Of a DNA stretch of 42,995 nucleotides, positions 1 through 11,305 are shown piece after piece. Position 1 is the stretch's first letter; each line of letters begins with the position of its first letter. This DNA is from Pigoraptor vietnamica (taxonomy: Eukaryota; Opisthokonta; Filasterea). Both the position numbers and the translations under genes were made by a program. Below the pieces are notes generated by a model. The model was not told the DNA's origin. It was given only the letters and a program-made list of their open reading frames with translations, and did not search any database. The DNA lies in NCBI GenBank assembly GCA_943704525.1, contig CALSCQ010001971.1, positions 1 through 42,995 of the forward strand. Reading direction: 5' to 3'.

Positions 1-510
1 GCGTGTGGCTATGGCACGGCCATAGTCAACGCGCGTCTTGCCAATGGGTCGCGCAAGCCCTCCCCATCCTCGCACTTCGCCCATCTGCGAGGATGCACAG
101 TTCGGTGGTTCGTGTAGTGCGTTCGCTGCGTGAAGATGCGTGCTGCGTGCGTGCTGCGTGTTCTTTTGCCTTTAAAATCTTCTCTCAAGACTCCGTTGCA
201 GTTCTCAGTTGTCCGCCGCTCTCGTACACGTACGGGGAGCGCGAGGATAGGGGAGCGCTGCGTGGTGTCCGCTGACAGGAGTTAGGCGACTGCGTTCTGT
301 GCTAGCAATCTGCGATTCGCGTTGTGATTGGTTGATTTGTATTGTTACTCGGGCGCTGTTCCTTCGCGCCTTAGCCCCTCGTAGAGCTCCGTTCTTTCCG
401 AGCGCCCGGCCGGTCTACCCGCGGCTCGGCCTGACTCGCAGGCGCGTCTCTACCGAGACCTCGCCTCGTCACATTGTTATTCATTATGTATTTATTTGGA
501 AATAAATACC

Positions 511-518
511 TATAAATA
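511..518 (+). promoter_or_regulatory. TATA-like box upstream of DNase II
   Basis: The sequence reads TATAAATA inside an AT-rich patch, 328 bp before the DNase II start codon. It matches the TATA consensus, but the distance would imply a long leader or a 5' UTR intron, so its use as a core promoter is inferred only. Confidence 0.3.
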
Positions 519-683
519 GTATACAACCGTAAGAAGGGTTTCTACGTGTGCCCATTGGTCGAAAGTGGTAAACACAGTAATAAATTTCATCCTCTATACA
601 TTTTCATAGTTAACAGAATGCGTAATAAAAAGATGGCCGGGCTAATTGCTGACGCGTGCATCGAGAGACGCTCACCATTCGTC

Positions 684-685
<2 letters not shown>

Positions 686-735
<50 letters not shown>
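686..735. repeat. (AC)25 microsatellite
   Basis: About 25 perfect AC units lie in the presumed promoter or leader of the DNase II gene, 110 bp before its start codon. Confidence 0.95.
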
Positions 736-738
<3 letters not shown>

Positions 739-845
739 CAACACGCCCGCACATGCTCCACTTTCGCATCCATTGAAGGACAAAAACACATGTTATGCCG
801 TCCCCGATAGCACAGAAACTGCGTTTTCGTGTCCTTCACACAAAA

Positions 846-2315
846 ATGGCGCGCGTTGCCATCGCGATCGTCGCCCTCCTGGCGGCCGCCGTAGTCCCCG
901 CCCTTGCGAGCAAGGGATGCCTCAACAACGAGGGCGAGGAGGTCGACTGGTGGTTCATGTACAAGCTCCCCAAGCTGTCCGACAGCTCGGATTCGGCCGT
1001 GTCGGGCGGCTACGGCTTTGCGTACCACGATGCCAAGACGAGCGGCGCGACGCTCAAGATCTTTGAGCGCGGCCTCGACGACAACAGCAACGCGGTGGCC
1101 CTCGTGCACACGCTCCGCCAGATTGCGACGAAGAAGTCGGAGGATTTCGTGCACATGTTTTCGTTTGCTGGCGAGGAGGAGCTTCTGAACGCGACGTACG
1201 CGGCGTCGGACTTTGGCTATCTCATCTACAACGACGAGCCTTACTCTGGGTCGTCGTCGGACACCTACGGGCACACCAAGGGCGTCGTGGGCTTTGACAG
1301 CGACGACGGCTTCTGGCTCGTGCACTCTACGCCGCGCTACCCCTCGAACACGGGCTCGTCGGCGTTTTACTTCCCGGAGAACGAGGTTATCTACGGCCAG
1401 ACGTTCCTCTGCGTGAGCTTCAGCCTCGCCGAGCTTGATTCGGTCGGCGAGCAGCTTCTCTACAACCGGCCCAACGTCTACGCCAAGCTGCTTCCGTCGA
1501 AGCTCGAGTCGAAGCTGCCCAACATTAAGAAGGTGTACGACGGCGAGTACATCAAGGAGGGCGACTCGAGCACCGTGACGCTCTCGTCCAAGGGCCGCAC
1601 GAAGTTCACGTCGTTTGCGAAGAACAAGCAGTGGAACCAGGACCTCTACATTACGCTCGTCGCCCCGTTCTACAAGACGGACTTCCAGGTCGAGACGTGG
1701 CAGCGCCAGGTGCGTTTGATTGCGGACGCCGTGGTTTGCTGTTCTGTGTGTGTGTGCTGCGAGCGCATGTGTGTGTGTGTGTGTGTGTGCTGCAAGTGCA
1801 TGTGTGTGTGTGTGTGTGCTGCGAGTGCATGTGTGTGTGCTGTGTGCTTAAGTGAAAAGAGTCCACTGTCGCACGATTGCTTGCTGACACGTGTCCTGTG
1901 GATGGTGCCCAGGGTACGCTTCCGTCGTACTGCCGCCCCGACTACGACTACGACATTGAGAACGTCGACTCGCTCAAGGTGGACGGCGAGGAGTTTGCCG
2001 AGACCCAGGACCACTCGAAGTGGGCCGCCTCGCTCAAGTCGTCGCCCGGCGTTGTTTGCGTGAGTGTCGGGTCTCTGTGTGACCGTACGTGGGATCGTGA
2101 ATGATACTATCGGCGTGTCTGACTTGTCACTTCATGGAATCCGGGACTGGTGTGCTAATCGGCGTGTGTGTGTGCGTTCTTCACGACAGGTCGGGGACAT
2201 CAACCGCATGTCGACGCAGCGCAAGCGCGGCGGTGGCACCGTGTGCTTCCAGAACGCCAGCCTGTGGAAGAGCCTCACGGCGTCGGTCGTCACGCGCGAG
2301 GAATGCAAGAAGTAG
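846..2315 (+). CDS. Deoxyribonuclease II, lysosomal acid DNase
   Basis: Three exons (846-1709, 1913-2059, 2190-2315) give 378 residues with all junctions in phase 0. Residues 1-20 form a signal peptide (charged start, then a run of Ala/Val/Leu), which is why I prefer the ATG at 846 over the in-frame ATG at 795. The protein aligns from memory with animal DNase II along its length: VDWW and YKLPKL near the N-terminus, GHTKG around H143, a GFWLVHS block, YGQTFLCVSF, and DHSKW around H322. The two HxK motifs (H143-K145 and H322-K324) make up the phospholipase-D-like active site of the family. DNase II cuts DNA at acidic pH to 3'-phosphate ends, normally in lysosomes or phagosomes, so it probably digests DNA of engulfed prey. 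Intron 1 is a GT-rich minisatellite. Confidence 0.95.
1742..1850. repeat. GT-rich minisatellite in DNase II intron 1
   Basis: Blocks of (GT)n are separated by a recurring GTGCTGCRAGTGCATGTG-like element, seen three times. The array fills most of the 203-bp intron 1. Confidence 0.85.
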
Positions 2316-2754
2316 ACGCGCCGCGCTGAAGTGGTCGCGTCGCGCGAAAGCGTCCGCGCTCACGGCACGCATTTTCTTATTCTTTTTTTCTTTTTTTTTT
2401 CACCCTCAATTGCATCTCTCTCCCCTCTTGGCGCTCTTGCGTTGTTGCAAGGAGACTGAGAGTGGTTTCAGAAAAACGCGAAAAAAAAAAAACGGGGATT
2501 TAAAAAACTGTGGTGACGCTACTGGGCTTTGATGCCGCAGTATGCGCACCCGAAAAAGCAAAGAAAAAAATTAAAAAACGAACTAAAAGATTGCGGTGGG
2601 CGTGCTCTCTTGGCAGCATGTCTTTACTTGGGGGAATACTTTACGCGAGAACGCGACATGGAACAAAAGCCAGCTTCCGCGGGGGGGAAGCAGGCAACGT
2701 TGTCACGCGATCGACTTAAGTTGCGCCGTCTTTACACCAAGAGGCGAACGACTC
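2316..2754. other. Convergent 3' region between DNase II and sulfite oxidase
   Basis: This 439-bp gap separates the two stop codons. It contains a T-rich tract near 2370-2402 and A-rich tracts near 2482-2493 and 2555-2590, as expected for facing 3' UTRs. I see no gene, and no AATAAA signal. Confidence 0.6.
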
Positions 2755-4998
2755 TCAGTTGCGCGCCGTCTTGAGGCTCTGCGACGCACGGGGAGCTGAT
2801 GCGACAGCCGCGGGCGTCGTCGACTGTGGCGCGGGAGTGGGCGTCGAGGAAGAAGGTGCAGGCGGCGTGGTCTTGTCGCCCTTGCTGGGAAGCGCGCACG
2901 TCGTCTCGGTGAGCTGCTTGCAGAGAGCCCGCTGCATGTCGTCGAGCATCTTGCGCTGCTCCGCGGAGCACTCGACGCTGACGGGGACGCGGTGCCAGGC
3001 GTTCGTGAGGATGCCGCGAAGGTTCCACTCGGGGGCGATGGTGTCCGGCTGCGTGTTGTACGACGAATCGACGGCCTTGCAGCAGATGTCAAACTAGGGC
3101 GGGGAGCACGGGCACGGAAAGGGAGTGAGTACGGCCGAGCCAACCGGACAGGCAACAAACACGTCCACTGTGCGCAGTGTCTATGTGTGTAGGTGCACGT
3201 GTGCGTGTGCATGTGATGATGTGCGTACGTGCGTACCGTCATGAGGGTACGGCACGCATGCGGCAGTACTACAGAACTAGCGGCAGCGCGCATGACGAGG
3301 AAAGTAACAGCGGCAAGGCAGGACAGTGCGAGTGGGGACTCAAGAGTCCACTGAGCGGCCGACACTTCAGCTAATTGCGCAGCGCCCACTCACATCTCCG
3401 CACGGGCGGTCCTTCGGCAGGGGCACGTCGGCCTCCCACAGCGCCCACGCCCACCCGCGGTTGTGCTTCTGCTCAATGCCGCCCTTGTTCAGGTTGGCCG
3501 TGAACCACGACTTGCCGCCGTCAAGCGACACGTCCACGCGGATAATGCCGCGACCGCCACCAGAGTACGCGTAGCCCTTCACGGTGATATATTCCGTGCC
3601 CTCCTCGAGGACCGTCTCGGGCGCGGGAACGCAGATGGCAGACTGCACGGGCAGCTCCTGCACGGCGGGTGCGTCGCGAATGAACTGCTCCACGTTGTCC
3701 CAGTCGACGCTCGGCGAGAAGCTCTTGTAGTCCTTCTGCTGCCAGAACGACTGGCTCTCCTCGTCGCTCGCGATGATCTTCGTCAGCCACTTGACGTTGC
3801 GCGCGCCAGACGTCCCGGGGACGAGCACGCGCACGGGGGAGCCGTGGTCGCGCGGCAGCGGCTGTCCATTCATCTCGTACGCAAGCAAGACGTCGCCGTC
3901 CACGCGCATCGCGGTCGATGCGGGGATCGACGCGCCGTAGGGTGCCTCGGCGTCCTTGTCCGCGCCCTCAAACTGAATGTGAAGAATGCCGATGCTCTCG
4001 TAGTCCTCGCCCACGCCCGCGTAACGCAGCACGTCGCGCAGCTTGGCCCCCGCCCACTCGGCGTTGCTCATGGCGCCAGACGTCCACTCGAGGCCCTTCG
4101 TCTTCTTGACCGAGTTCATGTCCTTGCGGCGGTTGCCAGTGCACTGCAGCGCGGCGACGACGTGGTGCTTCGGGAACTTGCGCTTGAGGTCGTCGAGCGT
4201 GAGGCGGATGGGGGGCTTGCCGTGGCCGGGCTGTATCTCGATGGCGTGCGTCTTGGGGTCGAGCACGGGGACGGGGAGGTGGTTGCGGACAAAGAAAAGG
4301 TCGTTCGGCGTGATGAAGTTGTCGACGAGCAGCTCGGCGGGCGTCTCTCCGTTGAAGGGCTGCCGCTGCATGACGTTGAGCGCGGGGTGGCGCGTGGGCT
4401 CGTTGGCGTAGGGGTCGTTCGCATCCGCCGTCGCGCTGCTCTGGTGCTTCGCCACGTCTTCGGGGTGGAGATTGCCGATGCGGAGCCCCTCGAGAATGTC
4501 GATAGTCTCCTCCGTCGCGTGCACCGTGTAAATCTTCCAGAAGGGCTCGATGGACCCGCCCGCGGCCATGAGGATCCTCTTCCCGCCGGGGTGCTGCTCC
4601 ACAAACTGCGTCACGTCGTACACGCCCTCCCTATAGACGACCCAGATGCCCGTCGCGGGCGTCTTGTGCTTCGCCACGTCGTCCATGCGCACCGTCGGGA
4701 GGTCCTTCCGGTGGGCACCGGCGCGCTTGAGTGCCGCCTGCGAGACAATCTCGTTGGCGGAGGCCACGCTCGCCTGGCCCCGGATGAACGACGCAACGCC
4801 GTACATAACCGCCGATGTCGCGACCACGGCGCCCGCACCGAACGCCGCGCGCGAGGCCCACGCGGAAATGGCGCGCCGAGAAGAGGACGCGAAGTTTCGT
4901 CGGACGGCGAATAGCGGCATTCGATGGGATGTGAAAGCAGCCTGTCGCACGCGCGTGGCGACGGCGCGCCCCACGGCGCTCACGATGGGCACGGTCAT
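2755..4998 (-). CDS. SUOX: Mitochondrial sulfite oxidase
   Basis: Two exons on the complement (4998-3394 and 3093-2755) with one 300-bp phase-0 intron give 647 residues. Sulfite oxidase converts sulfite to sulfate in the mitochondrial intermembrane space and passes electrons to cytochrome c. Residues 1-50 are rich in Arg, Ser and Ala like a mitochondrial targeting peptide, and 52-72 form a hydrophobic segment. A cytochrome b5 domain (about 101-176) carries the heme histidines H136 in HPGG and H160. The molybdopterin domain follows, with R238 in FVRNHLPVP and the molybdenum-ligand cysteine C286 in QCTGNRR, then the dimerisation domain ending in the conserved [15 protein letters not shown]. About 60 extra residues rich in Ser, Thr, Pro and Ala follow the usual end. 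The b5-plus-Moco layout is that of animal SUOX, not the plant peroxisomal form. The gene is divergent from METTL18. Confidence 0.96.
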
Positions 4999-5462
4999 GG
5001 TGAGTGTGCTTCGTGCGACAGAGTGTCAAGACGACGCCAAAAACAATACTGTGTTTTTTTGAAAGAAGGTATGCGTCGAGAGAGAGAGGTGAGTGTGTGT
5101 GTGTGTGTGTGTGTGTAGGGTTGGAGTGTGAGGCGCACCCTCAGGGGCTTCAAAAATAAACCCAACGAGTTCCGAAGAATAAAAACTGCGCCGCATATGG
5201 GAAAAGGTGGGGATTAACTGTCCCCACCCACGTGCCACGTTACTCGCCTTGTGTATGTCTGTGTGTGTGCCTGTGTGTGGTGTGTGTTGTGTGTGTGGTG
5301 TGTGTGTGTGGTGTGTGTGTGGTGTGTGTGTGCGTGTGCGTGCGTGTGCGTGCGTGCGCGTGTGTGTGTGCGTGCGTGTGTGTGAGCACAAAACGATCCC
5401 ACAGCAGCGCGTATGCCAACTGCGCGCGTGTTTGCGTGAACCCCCTCTCATAAGCAACGCAC
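4999..5462. other. Divergent promoter region SUOX / METTL18
   Basis: The 464 bp between the two start codons must hold both promoters. It contains a (GT)n run near 5093-5117, a CACGTG core at 5229-5234, and a long GT/GTGTGC-rich tract at about 5248-5392. No clear TATA box is visible, and no further gene. Confidence 0.6.
5248..5392. repeat. GT-rich low-complexity tract
   Basis: Imperfect GT repeats with GTGTGGT and GTGCGTGC variants run for about 145 bp directly upstream of the METTL18 start codon. Confidence 0.85.
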
Positions 5463-6406
5463 ATGGCTTTCAGATTCAATTTTGGCGATGACGCGCCGCC
5501 GGTGAGTTTGAGCGACGTTGCACGCTAGCGCTTTTTTTCACGGATCTTTTCATAGAGCGTGTTAATGTGTTGATGATGGTTTGTTGGCGTGTGCACCCTC
5601 AGAGACGCCGGCATTGTGTTGGCGTGTGAGTTGATGCCGTCAATCTTTTATAGGCACCTGTCGCTAATGCATCAACGGAGCTTCCTGCGCCACCTCGTGC
5701 GGCGAAGGCGATTGCGTTTGATATGGTGCGTTGGAGGTTGCGCTCTCGCACACACACCGATGTGTGTGTCTCACTTGGGTGTGTGTGTGTGTGTGACAGT
5801 GGATTGCTGTAACGTGAGCACATATTGTGTGACGATTTCCTAAGCTGATGCCGCTCTTTAGCCCTCCCACGTGTGTGTCTGTGCATTGAAGTACGCATAT
5901 ATGTCACTCACTGAGGCTGCACTTTCAGTCCGAGCGCTCGTGCGACTTTGATCCAGTCGTCCTCGGCGGCGAGTCCCTGCGCAAGGTCACCGCCGCGAGT
6001 GTCTCGGCTGCCGTTGCACGCGAATTCGGCGTCGATGAAGTGACACGAGTGCGTATTGAGGCCGAATCAGACCTCATCCCGCGCGTGTACGAAGGTGCGG
6101 TGGGAACCGACGGCTGACCTCCCGTGTCGTTATTAGTATACCAAGTGCTCTAGTGTGAGCGGTATGTTATTATCCACGCAAGTCCTTCAGAACTTCATGT
6201 CGCCCTCTTGCGGCCCAATTGCGCGCAGGCGGCCTCAAAGTGTGGGAGTGCACTTTGGATCTTGTCGAATTCCTGGCAAACAGCGGCGTCTCGTTTGCGG
6301 ACAAGGCGGTAATGGAGGTATCGGAATGTTTGATGAACAATGTTGTGCTTTCTTTGCGTGTGCGTAGGTGTGCGTCTGTTTGTGTGCGGTGTATGGAGTG
6401 TCTCTG

Positions 6407-6443
<37 letters not shown>

Positions 6444-6674
6444 GGTGTGCGGTGTATGGAGTGTCTCTGGTGCGTGTGCGTGTGTGTGGCTGTGGTGCAT
6501 GGTATGTCTGTGCTTCAGGCGTGTGCGTCGTTATTCCCACACACAAAGTACTTATGAGTATATTGATGCAGCTCGGATGCGGAGCCGCCCTTCCCGGCAT
6601 CTATGCCCACAAGAAAGGCGCGCGCATTGTCGGACTCCAGGATTATGTGGGTCGCCAATACATGTATTTCTGTC

Positions 6675-6705
<31 letters not shown>

Positions 6706-7507
6706 GTGCGTGTACGCGTGTGTGCGTATGTGCGTCGCGTGGAACTTTCTATCCGTGTCGAATGGCATGGCGCGCCGTCAGTGGCTGTCCCGTTCTTTAA
6801 AACTGACTTGCCTGTTACTCGTAGAATGAGGAGGTTATTCGCATTGTTACTGCGGTGAATGCGCGTCTCAACATGCGCTCCGACGCAACGGCCGACTCTT
6901 TTCGCCTCTACGCCGGCGACTGGGGAGAGCTGGCGGTGGGTCGATGTCCTGTGTCAGAGTGTGCGGAGGCATGCGCTTAAGAGGGAAGGAGTGTTTGGCG
7001 ATAGCATTGCCTCTGACGGTGCGTTTTGGGTCCCAGACGTTGATCGGTGACAAGTACGACGTCGTTCTCATGTCCGAGACGCTGTACAACGTGGACAACT
7101 ACGGGCGACTGCTCGCGATTGTCGCTGCGGCGCTCCATCCCGACGGCGTTGCGTGGGTATTCATAGTGAGCACGCTGTGTGTGTGTGTGTGTTCTTGCTG
7201 CGTTTCCGTGTTGCAGTGTCGCTATGTCTGTTTCATGGTCCGATTCGAAATGCTTTTCTTGCGCCGCATGCTCAACGGTTCCCTCATCCACATTGCTCCC
7301 TCTCTTGCCTGAATTGGCTTGTGTAAATAACCTCTTGCCATTTCCAGTTACATTGCATCGAAAACCTACTACTTTGGCGTCGGCGGCGGCACGCGCCTCT
7401 TCGAAGCCGCCGTGTCGCGGGACGGTCGCTTTGTGACGGCAGTGGAGAAGACGTTCGAGGACGGCGTGCACCGCGAAATTCTCTCTCTCCGGTGGAAGGA
7501 GCGCTGA
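5463..7507 (+). CDS. METTL18: METTL18/Hpm1-type protein-histidine methyltransferase
   Basis: Eight exons (5463-5501, 5654-5725, 5929-6094, 6229-6317, 6572-6646, 6825-6935, 7037-7152, 7348-7507) give 275 residues, and every phase agrees. The protein opens MAFRFNFGDD, like animal METTL18 (MTFQFNF). It continues with YEGGLKVWECTLDL, the SAM-binding ELGCGAALPG (about 122-131), GLQDYN, YAGDWGE, SETLYN (197-202) and the family hallmark SKTYYFGVGGG near the C-terminus. In human and yeast this family methylates one histidine of ribosomal protein RPL3 and tunes ribosome assembly and translation. Exon 1 encodes only 13 residues. The donor of exon 7 (GC|GTGGGT) was chosen over an in-frame GTGAGC because only it joins to the FGVGGG exon in phase. 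Confidence 0.95.
6382..6500. repeat. Tandem repeat in METTL18 intron 4
   Basis: An identical 28-base block occurs at 6382-6409 and 6445-6472, separated by a (GT)n run. The unit of about 63 bp looks like a local duplication inside the intron. Confidence 0.85.
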
Positions 7508-8378
7508 ACCGGCCATCCGAGGCAGCGAACGGTGTTCGCGTCTCCCTCGTTGCGGCAAGCGTACGCCACCTCCATGGGTCATTGATATTCTGACGTCGCG
7601 CAGAGGCATTTTGCAACCCTCTCACGCCAGCGCTGTGTCCGTTTTCCCTAGAGGGAACGTGGCGCAGATCGGACTAGTTGGAGCGGCCGGCGCTGAGCCC
7701 AAGTAGACACCGGTGTCCATTTCTCTGCCGCTGCGCACAGTCGCTCGTCTGATGAGCAGCTGCGTCTCGCTTTGCAGCACACTGAGACGGAGAGCGTTGC
7801 GCTTGCGACGGCTGTATAAAAGGAGGTTCCTACTTCGGCGGTAACAAGTCTGTTACGCCCTTGGCTGCGTGATGGGTGGAAGTTATTGTTGTATGCATGG
7901 TGGCGGTTTCGCACATGGTGTGTCGGCACAACCACAAACTCGCACTACAGCGAAACAACGATATGCATCCTCACCCGTGCGACCTTCCCTATAGTATGGG
8001 GCCAGCTCTCTCCGCTTGCTATCCTCCTCTCTCTTCCTCCTCTCTCTTATCATCTTTCGCGGCTGTGGGCGAACGCCGCTAGGTTTCACTGGGCTCTTTG
8101 TGGGTCACTCCTTCCGTTTGTGTGTGCCAAATTCCGCTGTGAGCGCTTGCATACACACACACTCTCTCTCCCTCTCGCTCTCTCTCTCGTTCACTTCGGC
8201 GCAGTGAATAACGTGACAGCGACTGTCATTCGCATCTGTTGATATCGAGAAAGGAAGGAAGGGAGAGAGAGGAGGGAGAGCGTCTTCTCTCACTACAGAG
8301 CGAGTCCTTGAATGGCGTTTCGTTTGTTCGCTCGTCGCTGATTTCGGCGTGGGCGAGCACGCTCGTGTGTGTGCGGAC
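7508..8378. other. Intergenic region METTL18 to membrane-protein gene
   Basis: No coding sequence is recognised in these 871 bp. They include a TATA-like box at 7815-7822 and a CT-rich tract at about 8157-8192 followed by CAG at 8203-8205. The last pair resembles a polypyrimidine tract and 3' splice site, so an intron in the 5' UTR of the next gene is possible. Confidence 0.5.
7815..7822 (+). promoter_or_regulatory. TATA-like box
   Basis: TATAAAAG fits the TATA consensus and faces the membrane-protein gene. It lies 564 bp from the start codon, compatible only with a long or spliced leader. Confidence 0.35.
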
Positions 8379-11305
8379 ATGTGGTCCCGGAATCCCTCCT
8401 TCGTCCTCTCCACGATCCAACGAGCTGAAGGGCGGGCGGAACAGAACGCCGCGGCGGACGGACATCTTCCCTCTCCCGCCCTCCGTCAGCGCACATCGCG
8501 CGGCTCTGCACAGTCGCAACAGGGTTCGGGCGTTTTCTCTCGCTTCGGTTTTCGTCGCGAGAGCACGTCCGCAGATGTGTCCGCGCGGGAAGTGAGTCTC
8601 GAACTCGGGGCGCTCAACAACAGCGGCAATGCATCGTCGTTCAAGGCGCCGCGCGCGCACTCGGAATGGTCCGCTCGCGGCAGCACCGAAGAGGGCGTGG
8701 GGCCGTTTGCGAGCGTCGAACTCCGTGCTGGGGACAACACCATCGTGGACGATCCCGACGAGCCCTCGAGAACGCCCGGCCGCACGCGCATCCAGGCTCC
8801 CGTGGCGTTCTCGACGCTCCTCTTCTTCCGCACGGCCTTCATCATCCTCGCGTTCCCCATCGGGCTTCTCTACGAGTGCTTTGCGTCCCTGCGCGCGCGG
8901 TCGTGTCGGCACTGCAATCCCCGCTCGAGAGAGCCGTCGGCGGAGTCGTCCGAAGTGCCGCGCCGACGGCTGTCCGTACAGAGCGGACAGGCGCCGCCGC
9001 TCAAGTGCCCGTGCGCGCTGAGGGCGGGCTTCAGGGCGTTTGCGGCCGAGTGGCGCCTTATGGTCATCTATGCCCTGTCGGTGACGTCGCTGGTGCTGTA
9101 CGGCCTCGACCGCTCGAAGCAGTTTCCAAAGTCGCGCTCGCTGTACGTGTTCTCTCCGATCGTCTTCTTCTTTGCGCTGCTCATCGCGCGGTGCCTGGAG
9201 GTCGCCATCCGCGCCGAACACAAGTTTCACATCGAGGGCCCGCTGTCGGGGCGTCTGCGGTGCGTTGCGTGTGTCGCATGGGAGCACATTGCACGCGTGC
9301 ACACCCAAGATTGCTATGTTCCTCTTCAAGGTTACGCTCACACGCGCACATTGCTAGTCTTTGTCAGTCTTGTTCAGCCGATATGAATGGAACGACCCAT
9401 TGTGCGAGTGCTTGTGTTACATGCACGTGACGCACGCGCACAACAAATTTCTCTCTATTGTTCACTTGCGTCCGTAACCCGTGCTCACAACATAATCCCC
9501 CTTCGCCCCCCTTCAGCCGCCGTGTGGAAACCCTCTCCGACAGATTCGAGTGGCTCAAAGAGGTCCCGCTCCCCTGCGAACCGTCCATTCGCGACGAACT
9601 TGGCCGCCTGAGCACCATCGTCCAGGTCCTTCGGAAAAAGAAGCCGACGCCCTCTGCCGCTCCCTCCCCAGTGCCCACACCGAAAGGGTCGCTGAGCGCG
9701 GAGAACCTCCGCAAGCACCCGCGCATCGCAGAGGAGTGCTGCGGGGACGTTGCGGACGACGAGGCGGACTTTGTAGGCGGCGAAGGGGAGATGCTGAGCG
9801 ACGAGGGCAGGCCGAAAGAAGAACCCGCGTCCCCTTCCACCTCTCGAGCAGCCGATGCGATTGCTGAAGTCGATCCGACCCCGGCGCGAGACAGCAATGC
9901 GCGTGCGACTGTGGCCGAGAGTGCGCGGCCGAACGGCGCTGCGGGCGTTGTCGCGGGTCCGAGGCGCAAGAGCACGGACGACAGCGATTATGTCTTGACG
10001 ATCGAGCAGCTTGACCTGGAGAACAACGTACTGCCCGGCTTCCGCACGACCGAGTATTGGATTCGAAACGCCCAGCGCACCCCCGCGGAGAAGGCGCTGT
10101 TCGAGAAGCGGCAGAGCCGGTCGCGGCTGTCCATCGACGCCATCGTGGGCGGCGCTGGTGCGTCGGGGGAGGGCGAGCGTCCGTCGCGCGCGGGCTCGGA
10201 GGACGCGCTGGACGAGCCCGTTATCGTCGGTTGGGATATGGCGTCCATTGCGCTGGGCATTGTGTGGCACTGCCGCATCGATCCGCCGGAGCGAGGGCAC
10301 CCCGATTTTCGCTTCGTATCGCGCGCGGTGACCGTTTTGTGCGGCGTACTGTTTGCGCTTGCGCCCCTGCTGTACGAGTACTCGGTCGGCACCGGCACGG
10401 GACATAGCGTGGTGAACCGGGACAGCTACGCGTCGACGTTCATAATGACAACATTCGTCGTGCTCGCGTTCTATCTCGTGTGCGAGGTTGGATGGTCGAT
10501 GGACTCTGCGATCCGCTACTACTACCAGCGGAACCTGCAGCACCACCTCCTCACGTCGCTTGCCGTGCGGCGCGGCGGCATCTCGCTGCTATCGACGCCG
10601 ACCCTTGAGAACAGGCACCCGGCGCCGCACTCGATGGACGCCGGCGACATGGCGCCCGTTATGATGTTCCGCATGACAGACGCCAACGACCTCTTCGCAT
10701 GGTTCCGCATTCGCCGCGTGCTCCTCGCGTGGGACATGGTCGAGAACGGCCGCGTGACCGACTCGAGCTTCGTGCTCGCCGTGGTGGCGGGGACGATGCT
10801 CACGGCCGTCGGCGTGTACGTCATCACGACGCTCCTGTTTGGCATCCGCACGATCTCGCCGGGGCCCAACGTTCCCTTTCTCTTCGTGTCCTTCTGCATC
10901 GGTACTATCGGCATGGCGCCGATTGCGCTGCTGGGGGCGCAGACGAACCGGAACCAGCTCATGCACTCGGAGCTCCTGAGAGAAGTGCGCCTGCACCTCC
11001 TGTGGCGGCGGCAGTTGCGAAAGCAGCGCAACGCAATGACGATGGACGACGACGAGGACGAGACGTCGATGGCCCCGCTCGGCGGCGGCGGCGAGGGCGG
11101 AGGGGAGGGCGGCGGCGGGAATGCGAACGAGCACGACGGCGATGAAGACGAGGAAATAGAGACGCTGCTCGGGGAGCTCGCCGAGTTTGTGTCGAACGAA
11201 GCGCCGGCCACGCGCATTTTGGGGATTCCAATCAACATTGAGCTCGCGACGAGCATCGGTGGCACGCTCCTTGCGGCGATTGCGGGCGCGGGTGCCAGTT
11301 TCTAG
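8379..11305 (+). CDS. Multipass membrane protein, possible gustatory-receptor-like channel
   Basis: Two exons (8379-9259 and 9517-11305, phase-2 junction inside an Arg codon) give 889 residues. Hydrophobic segments lie at about 144-167, 228-244, 256-276, 560-583, 599-620, 711-736, 746-767 and 861-886. A hydrophilic Ser/Pro/Glu-rich stretch of roughly 280 residues separates segments 3 and 4, and a Gly/Asp/Glu-rich stretch (about 802-845) precedes the last one. I recognise no named family with certainty. The C-terminal segment, ILGIPINIELATSIGG to the final Phe, resembles the last helix of insect gustatory/odorant receptors (G-x-x-x-hN-x-x-L-x-x-S-I-x-G, ending QF). The preceding helix-plus-charged-linker order also fits that superfamily, which has reported members in protists. 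The eight predicted segments and the long loop are atypical. The function is inferred at best. Confidence 0.6.

Larger units (their letters stand above)
1..845. other. Upstream region of the DNase II gene, no gene recognised
   Basis: No open frame here has convincing codon use or a recognisable product. The stretch holds a TATA-like box (511-518), an AT-rich patch around 475-620 and an (AC)n microsatellite (686-735), and presumably carries the promoter and 5' UTR of the DNase II gene. A 5' end of a gene lying to the left cannot be excluded. Confidence 0.5.

Noticed and set aside
3-505. Two small plus-strand open frames (3-275 and 299-505)
   Set aside because: Neither starts with ATG in good context, codon use is unlike the neighbours, and no domain is visible.
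795-845. N-terminal extension of DNase II from the in-frame ATG at 795
   Set aside because: It would place 17 polar residues before the signal peptide; the ATG at 846 begins the secretory signal directly.
3463-4914. 483-codon open frame on the plus strand opposite sulfite oxidase
   Set aside because: It is the antisense shadow of a GC-rich gene. Its translation is Arg/Val/His-rich without motifs, while the minus strand gives a complete enzyme.
7153-7165. Later donor GTGAGC at 7166 for METTL18 exon 7
   Set aside because: It would leave phase 0, whereas exon 8 needs phase 2 to read the conserved SKTYYFGVGGG motif.
8226-9341. 371-codon minus-strand open frame over the membrane-protein gene
   Set aside because: The sense frame has clear membrane helices and spliced continuity; the antisense frame is charged low complexity typical of GC-rich shadows.
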